Shown here piece after piece: positions 23,842 to 33,980 of a DNA stretch of 64,000 nt; position 1 is the first letter of the stretch; each line of letters opens with the position of its first letter. The position numbers and the translations under genes are program-made. Origin of the DNA: Bradysia coprophila (taxonomy: Eukaryota > Arthropoda > Insecta > Diptera > Sciaridae); NCBI RefSeq assembly GCF_014529535.1, contig NW_023503608.1:6188501-6252500 (forward strand), in the 5' to 3' direction. The notes under the pieces were generated by a model, which saw only the letters and a list, made by a program, of their open reading frames with translations, searched no databases and was not told the DNA's origin.

Positions 23842-24906
23842 ATGGGAAAAGATTACTACAAAATCTTGGGCATTGCCAGAAATGCCACCGATGACGAGAT
23901 CAAAAAGGCATACAGAAAACTGGCATTGAAATACCATCCCGACAAAAACAAGGCAGCATCAGCCGAGGAACGATTCAAAGAAATTGCCGAAGCGTACGAG
24001 GTACTTTCAGACAAGAAGAAACGCGACATCTTCGACAAATATGGTGAAGAAGGTTTAAATGGTGGCATTCCTGGTGGCGGTGGCAATGCGGACGGCGGCC
24101 AAAATTTCACATATCAATTCCACGGCGATCCACGAGCCACATTTGCTCAATTCTTCGGCTCGAGCGATCCGTTCGGTGCGTTCTTTAGCGATGATCCGAA
24201 TCGGTTATTCGGTGGTGGAATGTTCGGTGGACCCGGCATGGACGATGAAAACGATGTATTTTCACACATTAACATGGGTCAGCGACAGGGAATGGGTGGC
24301 GGTGCATTCCGATCCCAATCGTTCAATGTGCATCAACCGCAGAATCGAAAAGGACGACAACAGGATCCGCCAATCGAACACGACCTGTACGTAACGCTGG
24401 AGGATATCGAGAAGGGATGCGTGAAAAAAATGAAAATCTCCAGAAACATTATGACACCGGACGGCAGTCAACGAAAAGAGGAGAAAGTACTAAACATAAC
24501 CGTCAAACCGGGCTGGAAGGCCGGCACAAAAATCACATTCCAACGCGAAGGTGATCAAGTTCCCGGTAAAATACCCGCCGACATCATATTCATTATTCGT
24601 GACAAACCGCACGTTACATTCAAACGCGAGGGCAGCGACATTCGTTATTCCGCCAAAATTACGCTGAAACAAGCACTTTGTGGTGCGACGATAAGAGTAC
24701 CGACATTATCCAGCGAAACGATTGCACTAAATACGGCGGGTGAAGTGATCAAACCGAATACAGTGAAGCGGATACAAGGCAAAGGTCTTCCATTCCCGAA
24801 GGAACCGTCAAGGAAGGGTGATCTGTTGATTGCATTTGACATCAAATTTCCGGATAATCTCACCGAATCGGCGAAACAGATTTTAGTTGATCTATTGCCC
24901 AATTGA
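23842..24906 (+). CDS. DnaJ-1: DnaJ homologue, Hsp40 subfamily B (DnaJ-1 type)
   Basis: A single coding exon of 354 residues, the usual length for DNAJB1/DnaJ-1. The J domain is residues 1-70, with the Hsp70-activating HPD in KYHPDKNK. A Gly/Phe-rich region (about 75-160) follows: [21 protein letters not shown]. Two beta-barrel substrate-binding domains start near 175 ([21 protein letters not shown], with [19 protein letters not shown]). A C-terminal dimerisation segment ends ILVDLLPN. It lacks the Cys-rich zinc domain of type A proteins. It is a cytosolic and nuclear co-chaperone that delivers unfolded clients to Hsp70 and stimulates its ATPase. The upstream HSE array predicts heat induction. 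Confidence 0.96.
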   Translation: MGKDYYKILGIARNATDDEIKKAYRKLALKYHPDKNKAASAEERFKEIAEAYEVLSDKKKRDIFDKYGEEGLNGGIPGGGGNADGGQNFTYQFHGDPRATFAQFFGSSDPFGAFFSDDPNRLFGGGMFGGPGMDDENDVFSHINMGQRQGMGGGAFRSQSFNVHQPQNRKGRQQDPPIEHDLYVTLEDIEKGCVKKMKISRNIMTPDGSQRKEEKVLNITVKPGWKAGTKITFQREGDQVPGKIPADIIFIIRDKPHVTFKREGSDIRYSAKITLKQALCGATIRVPTLSSETIALNTAGEVIKPNTVKRIQGKGLPFPKEPSRKGDLLIAFDIKFPDNLTESAKQILVDLLPN

Positions 24907-25429
24907 ACGCAATATTTTGATTTATTCGTCGATTTATTAAGGAAATTTAAATTTCGTGGTTGCCTGGACACCTGACTGGCTGGTGTAGCAAAATAATGTT
25001 TAATTTCAGTGACAACAAATTCGGTAAAAAATTGATTTTTGTCCGGGAATTTTTGTCCAAATATGGGGAAATTGACTAACAATTTCGATAAATTTTCAAG
25101 TGAAAAATTTAACATTTTTTTGACTTGTAAATACTACGCATTAATCTATCTATAAAGGAAATCAAGAACCTGTTACTGCAATTCATTTTGATTAAATTTT
25201 ATTGAAATATTTATTTAAATGAGAAAAAACTGGAAAGAAAACATGGATCAGCGGCGCGTGAGCATTAATGAACTTTGATACAAATAGAGAAAACTCAATT
25301 TTTGCTCTACAATTTTAAGTTAAAATTGAAAAATTTAATTTTGTTTTGTACAATTTGTGCTGTGATAAATGATCGTGTGTGCGAATGTATGTTGAAGAAA
25401 TAGTTTTATTATTAAGAAAAGAAACAGAA

Positions 25430-25435
25430 AATAAA
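25430..25435 (+). terminator. Candidate poly(A) signal of DnaJ-1
   Basis: AATAAA in an A-rich stretch about 520 bases after the DnaJ-1 stop codon. It is the first clear hexamer I see downstream. Confidence 0.4.
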
Positions 25436-25708
25436 AAGTGCGTTTTAGTACAAAAGAAAAGTTTGTTTTGCATTTAGTATATCTATACCAAACGTCGTAG
25501 TTGTACTTCGTGGTATAACTGCAAACCAGATATCACTAATAATGTTGATTCCACTTTTTGACTACGCAGTATGTATCTTACATAACATACTATCTACGCT
25601 GCAAAGAAGGCAATTTGGCGGGGTTTGGTGATTCTAGACCGTTTCTACAAAACCGGTATCACTAGCCAATTAAGATCTTGAGGTCCTATCATTATTTGCA
25701 TTCATGAG

Positions 25709-26098
25709 GAATCTACACATGGCAAAATTGTTGCCTACATTTCGGGGGAAAATTATTTTTATTTTGATGATAATTTTGGACTCGCATTCTTTAGGAAAAA
25801 GTACGACCGTCGTTTGGTGTTAAAATGTGTTTGCTTTCAGTAAAAATTGAAATGTTTGTGGTGATGTAACATCAGTCCGAGAAAACTCAATATTTCACGA
25901 AAATTGACACATATTTGGAGTTTTCTCAGAGTTAGGTTACATCACCACAAACATTTAAATTTTTGCTGAAAACTAACATATTTTAACACGAAACGATGGT
26001 TGTACTTTTTCGAAAAAGGATGCGGGTCCAAAATTCTCATCAAAATAATAATAATTTTGCCCCGAAATGTAGGCAACAATTTAGTCATGTGTAGATTC
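25709..26098. repeat. Long inverted repeat with 180-bp arms
   Basis: Arms at 25709-25888 and 25918-26098 are imperfect reverse complements, clearly over 85 percent by eye, with a 29-base loop. Outer ends are gaatctacacatg and catgtgtagattc; inner ends are gagaaaactc and gagttttctc. A transcript would fold into a near 180-bp hairpin. No coding capacity. Probably a fold-back MITE. Confidence 0.85.
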
Positions 26099-26384
26099 GT
26101 CTTAAGAGGCACCGGTACTTTGCCGAAAAGCATACATTAGGGATATTTTTAAATACTGGATTTTAGTTTACTTTTGATGATATCTTTCCACCAGAATTCT
26201 CTTTCAAAAATATACGACCGCAATTCCGACCACGAATGTGTTAGCTTTCAACAGAAAATAGATTTTGTTATAGCAATTTGATCAGCTCTGAGAACTGAAG
26301 AACGACGAGTAAACTTTAGTAAAATCTAAGTTATCTTGTGGACTTGTGGCGTCTAAAGACCTTTTCTGTGCACTAAAAAGAATC

Positions 26385-26528
26385 ATAAAACTTACTGACA
26401 TATTTCAGGCCAAGACATCAACCAGATCTACATTTTTCTCCATTTGACCAAAAATGAGCCATCATGGCTTCATGGTGAAAAATCGATTTAAAGAATGTCT
26501 TGGCCAGAAATATGTCAGTAAGTTTTAT
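26385..26528. mobile_element. MITE with 34-bp inverted ends
   Basis: Ends at 26385-26418 and 26495-26528 pair with a single mismatch (atgtcttggccagaaatatg). A partial relative occurs at 4566-4662. There is no target-site duplication I can call with confidence. Confidence 0.8.
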
Positions 26529-26589
26529 GGAGCTGGACCGTCCAAATTTTGTTGCCAGCTGTGTTCCAGAACCTATTCTAATTGTAGTA

Positions 26590-27600
26590 CCCTATAGTAG
26601 GGCAATAACGTGAGTAGCCTTAAGTGTATGAGCCGACACATATCGCAACAAATCTAGGTCTGTGTCAAAAGCAATAGTGTCGAGTGAAGAACACATTTTT
26701 TGTTGAAATGTCTTTAGTGCCAGACAGAGACTTCCCCTCCTTATGGCCCATAGCGAACGTCTGCAACTCACATAACATGAAAAGCATGCATAGCTGTAAG
26801 AGTGGACGTGAGATTTCAAACTTACAAGCCGAATCTTTTATTTGCTTAAACGAACAACGCTATAAAAGAACACTAAGTCGTACTTGGAGGTTATATTCGA
26901 CGACAACTGACTATAGTCCAGGCCCTTGTGTCAAAAAATAGCTCCGTCCGATAACGAGTCCAACAAAAATTTACGGAAAAAGTCGATTTTCGAAAAAGAA
27001 AATTTGTTCCACAACTTTTCCTTCCAAATCATGTGTGATAAAAAATTTTCACAAATTTTTAGAATAAAATTCTTATTTTCTATCCTGAAAGTTTGTTTAA
27101 GACAACAACAGTTGCAGAGGAGTCATCATAATTTGTAAAATTTAAAGTCTCTCATAAAACTGTTTACGACGAATTTCATGTTGTGCCTTGGTTTTTTCTA
27201 AGAATATATTCGAATCAGTTTCTACTACAGTCTAAGAATATAACACGACAAGATGCGAATAGATTCGCCAATATAAAATTAATTAAAAAAAGAAAATAAT
27301 TTGTTACACTGACAGCAGATGACCCGAACGTAGTTTATGAAAAGTATTTATTATTATCATAAACGTCTCTTCAGAAAGTTTAGGAAATCTCAAAATGTTA
27401 AAATTAATGAAATAATTTTGGATCAATGAAAACGCTCTTATCATAAGAAATACTCGCGTCCCTTGGTTTAGTCTCTTGGTGAACTGGTGATATGCTTAGG
27501 TTAAGGAATTATATCATAGAAAATTTGGCATTTCATGTATCCACCCCAAATGTTAAGAAAATAGGAGTTAATTAGCCCCAAAACTTGGTACGAGTCTCAG
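26590..27600. other. Non-coding interval
   Basis: Only short open frames without domains. A TATAAAAG near 26862 has no gene behind it. Nothing else is recognised. Confidence 0.4.
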
Positions 27601-27614
27601 TGTGTCCGACGTGA

Positions 27615-27645
27615 TATTAAAAAATATTTGAATTTCGTATCAGTC
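27615..27645 (+). promoter_or_regulatory. Possible promoter of the DUF4430-like gene
   Basis: TATTAAAA at 27615-27622 and an initiator-like TCAGTC at 27640-27645. This gives a 5'UTR of about 70 bases before the ATG at 27715. The TATA box is non-consensus. Confidence 0.35.
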
Positions 27646-27714
27646 GATTCATTTTCTTTTACTTTGAATTATTATTGGGACCCTGTAGAGTAGAGGGAAG
27701 AACTGTTTAAAGAA

Positions 27715-28303
27715 ATGAAAATCTTAATTATTTTATTGTCAATTGCATTGATTTGTGCATCAAGTCGTGCATCAAGTTCGTCGTCAGGGTCATCATCATC
27801 ATCATCTTCATCATCATCCTCGTCTTCATCTTCTTCAAGTGAATCATCGTCACATGAATCTTCTCACCATTCTCGTAAAATAAAGTGCTCATATACATTA
27901 TGGATTGGAGATGACATTGATCGCGACTATTCAATTGAATTGAAATCTAAACCAGGGATCCCATTTATCGATGTAATGAATCAAGCTGCTGCAAAGAGCA
28001 GTCGTTTCAAATTTGACCATACAAATCATCCAACGTATGGCGTTTTTATAAATGAAATTTGCGGAATACCAAACAATAATAAAACGTAAGTAAATTCTTA
28101 ACTACATGCATTTCTTAGAATAACCAAATTTGTATAGTGGCCAGTATTGGATGCTTTACGATCTTCCGTCGAAACCTGATGTTTATGATAAGCCTTGTGG
28201 TAAAATGCAATCGTCAGTTGGTGTCAGTGAGCTAAAGATAGTGAAGTATCATTACTACTTGTTCTGGTATCAGACAAGCGAAGGACAAGGACAATGCGGC
28301 TAA
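27715..28303 (+). CDS. Secreted Ser-rich protein with transcobalamin-like (DUF4430) domain
   Basis: Two exons, 27715-28085 and 28138-28303, join in phase 2 (ac|t) to give 178 residues. Residues 1-19 look like a signal peptide (MKILIILLSIALICASSRA). A Ser-only tract with a few Gly, Glu and His residues follows to about residue 53. The rest reads YTLWIGDDIDRDYSIEL, PGIPFIDVMNQAA, YGVFINEICGIPNNNKTGQYWMLYDL, GVSELKIVKYHYYLFWYQ. This pattern (secondary ligand-binding beta domain, Gly-Tyr-Trp core, GVS...V/I, fW-Y) matches the small C-terminal domain of cobalamin carriers found alone in many insect secreted proteins. Cobalamin binding itself is not demonstrated. The 52-base intron has an alternative ag near 28117, which would break the frame. 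AATAAA near 28425 is a likely poly(A) signal. Confidence 0.75.
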
Positions 28304-28309
28304 ATCTTT

Positions 28310-29318
28310 TACGAGGACTATTTCACTGTTCCAACTGATGTCGATAGCGAATATTTTTTGTTGAGTCTTTTTTTCATCTATAAAATATTAAATTGTACCA
28401 AACATTACAAAAACAAATCAACGCAAAAATAAAATTCAAATTACGTCTACATTTCGTTTTTATTATAGCAAATGAATGAGATAAAGCGGAAAAATCAGTA
28501 GCTTGTTAATTTAATATGTGAAAGAGGTAGACTAGCTCTTCAAAATTGATATATACATTGCACACTTGTGATGTTGATTATTTAGTGACTATCTACATTA
28601 ACCCTATATTCGTCCAAGATTACCTAATCTTGACCTTTGAGGGATAGGATCAACAAATCCTCAGTGCCATAGAGAGGTCGGCGCAGCCTCCTTGGATTTT
28701 CAAAAATCTTTTTTTAATTTTTCTGATAAAAAATGAACTATGGCCCTGCTTCTTATATTCAATCAACGCAATAAACACTAATAAGGATAATTTCATATTA
28801 ACTAGGTCTGTATCTGTTTCCACACATTATTGTAATCTGATAATTACGCCTCGTTAATTAAAGCTTCTCAAGGGATTTGAAATCACAAAAGTATCTTCTG
28901 GTGGGTATGTATGAACCCTTATGAGTAACGAATTCTTCCAGATCCGTCTAGAATAAAATGATAAGTGGGACTCGTGGTTGCGTGATTGCCGTGATGACAA
29001 TTTTCTTATGGTTTATTTTTGCAGTCTGTGGCGATGGCAGACAATATTGACTTTGTGATGGTTAATTAGTTAGAGTAATCGCACTTGTTAGAATAAAACG
29101 CAAACAGAACTTAACAATGCATTTAAATTCAAATCAAACATTTTATTACGTAAAATCGAAATATAGACTTTTGCAAATTGTGCAAATTGAGTGTGTCAAT
29201 GCAAGTCAAATTACCTGCTTTATTATGATAGTCACTTTTAATGGAATTTAGACCAATACGACGCACTTAACTGTGGTGTTAAAACTTTAAAGTGAAATGT
29301 AACACGGCAATTTTTACA
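28310..29318. other. Non-coding interval downstream of the DUF4430-like gene
   Basis: 3'UTR to about 28440, then AT-rich DNA in which I recognise no gene or repeat. Confidence 0.4.
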
Positions 29319-29483
29319 CAACCTGTCACATACTGCTATTCAACTGTTATCGATAACGACGACAGAAATAATGACAAGCTCTGTGTAATATGGTCCTTTT
29401 CGCAATTCCGGTCCATAATCATCAGCTTTCCATGCATCCATTTAATGTCGTTTTGAAGGTATTTATTTCACTGTATTTCTGGA

Positions 29484-29571
29484 CACAGTGCGATATTAAC
29501 TTTTTTTCGCACGCAGTGCGATATCAACTTTTTTTCGCACGCAGTGCGATATCAACTTTTTTTCGCACGCT
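29484..29571 (+). repeat. Three tandem 28-bp repeats
   Basis: cacgcagtgcgatatcaact plus tttttcg is repeated three times head to tail; the first copy differs slightly (cacacagtgcgatattaac). There are no spacers. Confidence 0.85.
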
Positions 29572-29627
29572 AAAGAACCTATTACCTTCAACGAAGGCTA
29601 AATTTTTATAAATAAAAATCTTGCATT

Positions 29628-29703
29628 GACCAGAAATCGAACCCCCGACACCAAAAGGTTTTTGAACACAAAGCAGCGACTATAGCCATTCCGCTATAGA
29701 GTC
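29628..29703 (-). repeat. tRNA-like segment, probably SINE or degenerate tRNA
   Basis: The minus strand shows a 76-base stretch with a box A-like tagcggaatggc, a box B-like ggttcgatttc, and T-rich sequence after it. D- and anticodon-arm pairing can be drawn, but the acceptor stem matches only 5 of 7 pairs and the anticodon loop is poor. It is therefore more likely a tRNA-derived SINE head or relic than a working tRNA. Confidence 0.4.
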
Positions 29704-29923
29704 ACACAATTATACCGAACGTATTGTTGAAACGTTTATACTAAGCATTGACTACTTGATTTTATTTAGCGCGTCTCTTTACATCACATAGCAATGTGTA
29801 TCATAATGCAGCCTTCTTGATCGTTCAAATGAATTTCTGTATACACACGAATTTTGGAACAAAATGTAGGACATGTTTTGCATTGGAAAGGTGATTATGG
29901 CCCGAAATTGCGAAAAACGTTGT

Positions 29924-30045
29924 ATCTACCACGGTAGGTATGCCGGTATTTTTTCACACATGACGTCTTGTCGACCTCGGCTTCGCCTCGGGTCGACAAT
30001 CGACATCTAGTGCGAAAAAATACCTTCATACCTACCTTGGTAGAT
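29924..30045. mobile_element. 122-bp palindromic element
   Basis: atctacc..ggtaggtatg..ggtattttttc at 29924-29958 pairs with gaaaaaatacc..catacctacc..ggtagat ending at 30045. The centre is gtcgacctcggcttcgcctc and its complement. Confidence 0.75.
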
Positions 30046-30147
30046 AAATAACTATTATATAATATAGTAAAATGCGTGTTAAAAAATTGAAGTACTTGAT
30101 TTGAAATCAACCGATTAAAAACACTTTGATCGATTGAAGTGGGTATC

Positions 30148-30357
30148 GGGGAATATGGCACAGTGACAAAAGAACGCACTTTTACACTACGTAAAAGGCG
30201 AACTCGCACACGCAAGTTTATTGCTGCAAATGCTTTTTAGCCGTGTCATCGACTTAATGACTCCTTTTACAAAATGTTGATATCGAAAAATCGTGTGCGA
30301 GTTCACCCTTTGCGTAGTTGAAAAATGCGTTGTTATAGCACCGTGTGCCAAATTACC
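30148..30357. mobile_element. MITE of about 210 bp with 60-bp imperfect arms
   Basis: Left arm about 30148-30213 (ggggaatatggcaca...ggcgaactcgcacacg); right arm about 30290-30357 is its imperfect complement (cgtgtgcgagttca...). It directly abuts the broken end of the family A copy, suggesting nested insertion. Confidence 0.65.
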
Positions 30358-30948
30358 CAACGCCCCTTCACGATGCACTCACGATCGAAATTCATCCCGT
30401 TTCCAAAGATCCAACTCGCTCTAGTTCAGTGCAGTGCTATGTTTATATGCATTAACTTGCCTGTTTTTGGTGATTCCGACGCCGATTTAAAGGCCTTATC
30501 CTTTCATTGAATCATCAAAAAGAATGAGGAATAAACTAATGTTCAAAAACATTGATATGTTTATTTATTACTCGACGCAATGACTCTTAAGGCACTCTGT
30601 TAATTTGATAATACTTAGATCATGATCATAGGAAGTAAAAGATTCATTAATTATACTGGTGATATGCTCAACGTCTCAACAACACTTAAGGGTGCAAGAA
30701 AATAGTATTAATATAAATTAAATTTATAATTTATACAACGCGCAGCACATAACATTGGTGGGTCCATCGACACCTGCCTTTGGGACAGATAATAATTTTT
30801 GTTTTTCACCTCTCTATGAACAAACGATAACAAATAATCTAATGATAACGACAGATCCATAAAATTTGCGGCTTAACTGGTAACAGTTTCTTAGTTTCAC
30901 GATAATTCATCGCTCGAACGATCGTACGATTTTCGGCTTCACGCAACC

Positions 30949-32449
30949 ATGAGCGAATTCAAGAAACAAGTGGAAGGCTTTGCTACAAAAGCAATACATG
31001 TAGAACAAGAAACAGCTTCATGGTCAGACAAACAGATCGTTCAGCCAATAGTTACCACTGCCATATTTCGACAGGAAGAACCGGATCGTAGGCTTGTAAG
31101 TTAATATAATAACCTGAAAACATTCCATTATTACTTCATCACTTAAACACCACATACTTTGGTACAGCCACATTATTATGGTCGATATGGCAATCCAACA
31201 CGAAGTTTGTTAGAAAAAAGTTTGGCTTCATTAGACAATGGAAATTATTGTCTTTCATTTTCTTCGGGCCAAGCTACAGCCTCATCAGTAACATCGATTT
31301 TGGAGTCGGGAGATCATGTCCTGTGTGCCGAAGGCGTATATTCTGGGACACCGGAAATTTTGAAAAATTTGAAGGGTAAAGGCATTCAGTTTGATTCGGT
31401 TGATTTTACCGACTTGAACAATGTAAGGCATGGAATTAAAGCTAACACAAGGGTAAGCCGCTACTCACCAATATATAGATTCAGTCTATAAAATCATTTT
31501 TTTTTGGTCAGATGATTTGGATAGAGTCGATCACAAATCCACTTCTGAATGTGTTTGACGTTGAAGGAGTCTGCGAAATTGGACACTCTCATCCGAATGT
31601 ATGCATCGATTCTAGCATCCACTTTCTATTATTAATTGTACCATTTCAGGTCATTGTTGTTGTCGATAACACATTTTTAACTTCCTACTATCAACGTCCA
31701 TTAGAGCTTGGTGCTGACATTGTCCTATACTCTTTATCAAAATATCTAGGTGGACATTCCGACCTAATTATGGGAGCTGTTGTGCTGAATGATGGCGAAC
31801 TCTACTCACGCTTGAAATACGTTCAGCAAAGTATTAATTTCCAATAAGTTCATTCGATTGCCAACATTCATGAATTTTTCCTTTTCAACTGCAGCTCATG
31901 GTGCAATACCTTCACCATTCGATTGCTATCAAGCACATAGATCGTTAAAGACGTTAGCTGTGCGAATGAAGCAACATGGACAATCGGCATACAAAATTGC
32001 TCAATTTCTATCAACTCACCCAGCAATCGAAAAAGTTCTCCATCCTGCTTTGCCGTCTCATCCGCAGCATCATTTAGCTCTGAAACAATCGTATGGCCAT
32101 AGCGGGATGATTTCGTTTTATGTGAAAGGAGGCTACAAGAACACCAGGAAATTCTTGCATTCAATGAGAGTAATAATCTTATGTGGAAGTCTTGGTGGTG
32201 TTGAAAGCGTTGCTTCGATTCCGTAAGACTTCTATAATTTGTGTATCTTAAACAATTTGTTGACTCATATCTTTTACGTCATTCAGGGCATTTCTGTCGG
32301 CAGGTGACGATAATTTAAATCACCTGGAAAAATTGGGCATCACTAGTAACTTAGTTCGATTTTCGGTTGGTTTGGAAGATTGCAATGATTTAATCAGAGA
32401 TTTGGATCAGGCACTAAATCTATCGCAAACCGCAGACTGTGAAGAGTAA
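30949..32449 (+). CDS. Cth: Cystathionine gamma-lyase
   Basis: PLP enzyme of the Cys/Met-metabolism family. It splits cystathionine into cysteine, 2-oxobutyrate and ammonia, the last step of transsulfuration, and can make H2S. Six exons, 30949-31095, 31168-31452, 31512-31598, 31650-31830, 31895-32222 and 32287-32449, join in frame to 396 residues, close to the family's usual length. Visible landmarks are YYGRYGNPTRSLLE (phosphate-binding Tyr and Arg), SFSSGQATASS, VVDNTFLTSYYQRPLELGAD, and SLSKYLGGHSD with the PLP lysine at residue 204. The C-terminus has AESLGG-like CGSLGGVESVASIP and FSVGLEDCNDLI. One oddity is CGSLGG where most have AxSLGG. Drosophila Eip55E is the likely counterpart. All introns are under 75 bases. 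Confidence 0.95.
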
Positions 32450-32479
32450 TAGTAGCATGGCTGAGAGATTATATGCATT

Positions 32480-33980
32480 TGGGATTATTCCCTTGACTGA
32501 AAGTCAGGGTCTTATGAAAGAAAATACCCTTAAATGTCCGTAACGCTAAGTTCACTTTGATATTTTGAAAATGTTCTATATTGGCAAAAAACGTTAAATA
32601 CAGAAAACGTCCGTACACTTGTGGACTCGATAACTCGAGTAATTCTTTACCGATTTGCAAAATTTTGGTTTTAATCGACGGAGAATGAAAATCATGAGGT
32701 TAAGTTCGTAGATGGGCAATATTGGGATAATGAGATGGGAGTAATTCTCAAGAGAATTTTATTCCTTGTTACCGCGATAACTTCCCTAATTCTTATCAGA
32801 TTTTGAAAATTTTTTGTGTTATTCGACGAAGATTGAAATTCTTGAGGTTGAGTTTGCAGATGGATAATGTTAGAACAACAAGATGGGAGAAATTCTACAC
32901 AGACGCTTTTCCTTGTGGACTCGATAGCTCGAGTAATTCTTTACCGATTTGCAAAATTTTGGTTTTAATCGACGGAGAATGAAAATCATGAGGTTAAGTT
33001 CGTAGATGGGCAATATTGGAGTAATGAGATGGGAGTAATTCTCAAGAGATTTTTTTACTTGTTACCGCGATAACTTCCATAATTCTTATCCGATTTTCAA
33101 AGATTTTGTCTTAATCGACGAAGATTGAAAATCTTGAGGCTGAGTTTGCAGATGGATAATGTTCGAACAACGAGATGGGAGAAATTCTACACAGACGCTT
33201 TCTCTTGTTACCGCGCGATAACTTGAGTAATTTTTACCCGATTTTCAAATTTTTTGTTTTATAATTGACAGAGAATGATATTGGAGTAGTGAGTTTGGAG
33301 TAATTGTAAACATAACTTGTTTACCACGACATTTTTGCAACGGATTTCCAGAAAAATTTCTTATTTGACGAGTTGTGAAATTCTGGATTTCTGGTCTAAC
33401 AATTAAGAAGTACTTCCCAAAAGAGTTTTTGCTTGCTTGAGAAACCGATAGAGTAATTCTCAGAGGCTTCAAAAATCAATTTCGACCAGTAGCGTAATTC
33501 ATGTGGTTAAACTCGAACATTGGAATTTAATTGGACTAGTAATCTGGGATATACGACAATTTTTGCGTGAAATCCGTATTCTTAAAAGAATTGTTTTCGT
33601 TCCTAAAATGTTTGAACGAGTGTGAACTTTGTGGCCAGAGCGAAGCGAGGGCCGTAATTCACACGAGTTATATTTTTTCAAGAGGTAGGCAGGAAATACG
33701 CCAAATTATACTCAGACGCTTTTCCTTGTTATCGTGATAACTTAAGTAATTTTTACCCGATTTTAAGTTCGTAGATGGATAATATTGGAGTAGTGAGGTT
33801 GGAGTATAATTGTAAACACAACTTGTTACCGCGACATTTTTGCGACGGATTTCCAGAAAAAAAAATTTATTCGACGAGTAAGTGAATCTGGATTTCTGGT
33901 CGAACAATCTAGAAGTCTAGAACAATCTTGCTTGCTTGATAAAACGATAACTCGAGTAATTCTCAGAGGCTTCGAAAATC
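32480..33980. repeat. Tandem-repeat block, about 150-bp sub-units in about 300-bp pairs
   Basis: Repeated motifs are gataactcgagtaattctt, ttttaatcgacggagaatga, catgaggttaagttcg, and gatgggagtaattct. Near-identical 300-bp stretches start near 32630 and 32920. The block also has the motif gccagagcgaagcgagggcc near 33640. The same array continues after the retrotransposon at 37259-37480. Confidence 0.8.
33972..33980. repeat. Target-site duplication of the RTE element, left
   Basis: tcgaaaatc, repeated at 37250-37258 on the other side of the element. Confidence 0.7.

Larger units (their letters stand above)
29320..30147 (-). mobile_element. MITE family A copy split by a 650-bp insertion
   Basis: In reverse orientation, 29320-29394 matches the start of the copy at 62581 (ctgttatcgataac, aataatgacaagctctg). 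About 30047-30147 matches its continuation (tttgaaatcaaccgattaaa, aacacttt..gattgaagt). The 650 bases between hold a 28-bp tandem repeat, a tRNA-like segment and a small palindromic element. Confidence 0.6.

Noticed and set aside
27728-27934. Minus-strand frame rich in Met
   Set aside because: Shadow of the TCA/TCG/TCT serine codons of the DUF4430-like gene.
29484-29571. Possible CRISPR-like array
   Set aside because: Three direct tandem units without spacers in a eukaryotic genome.
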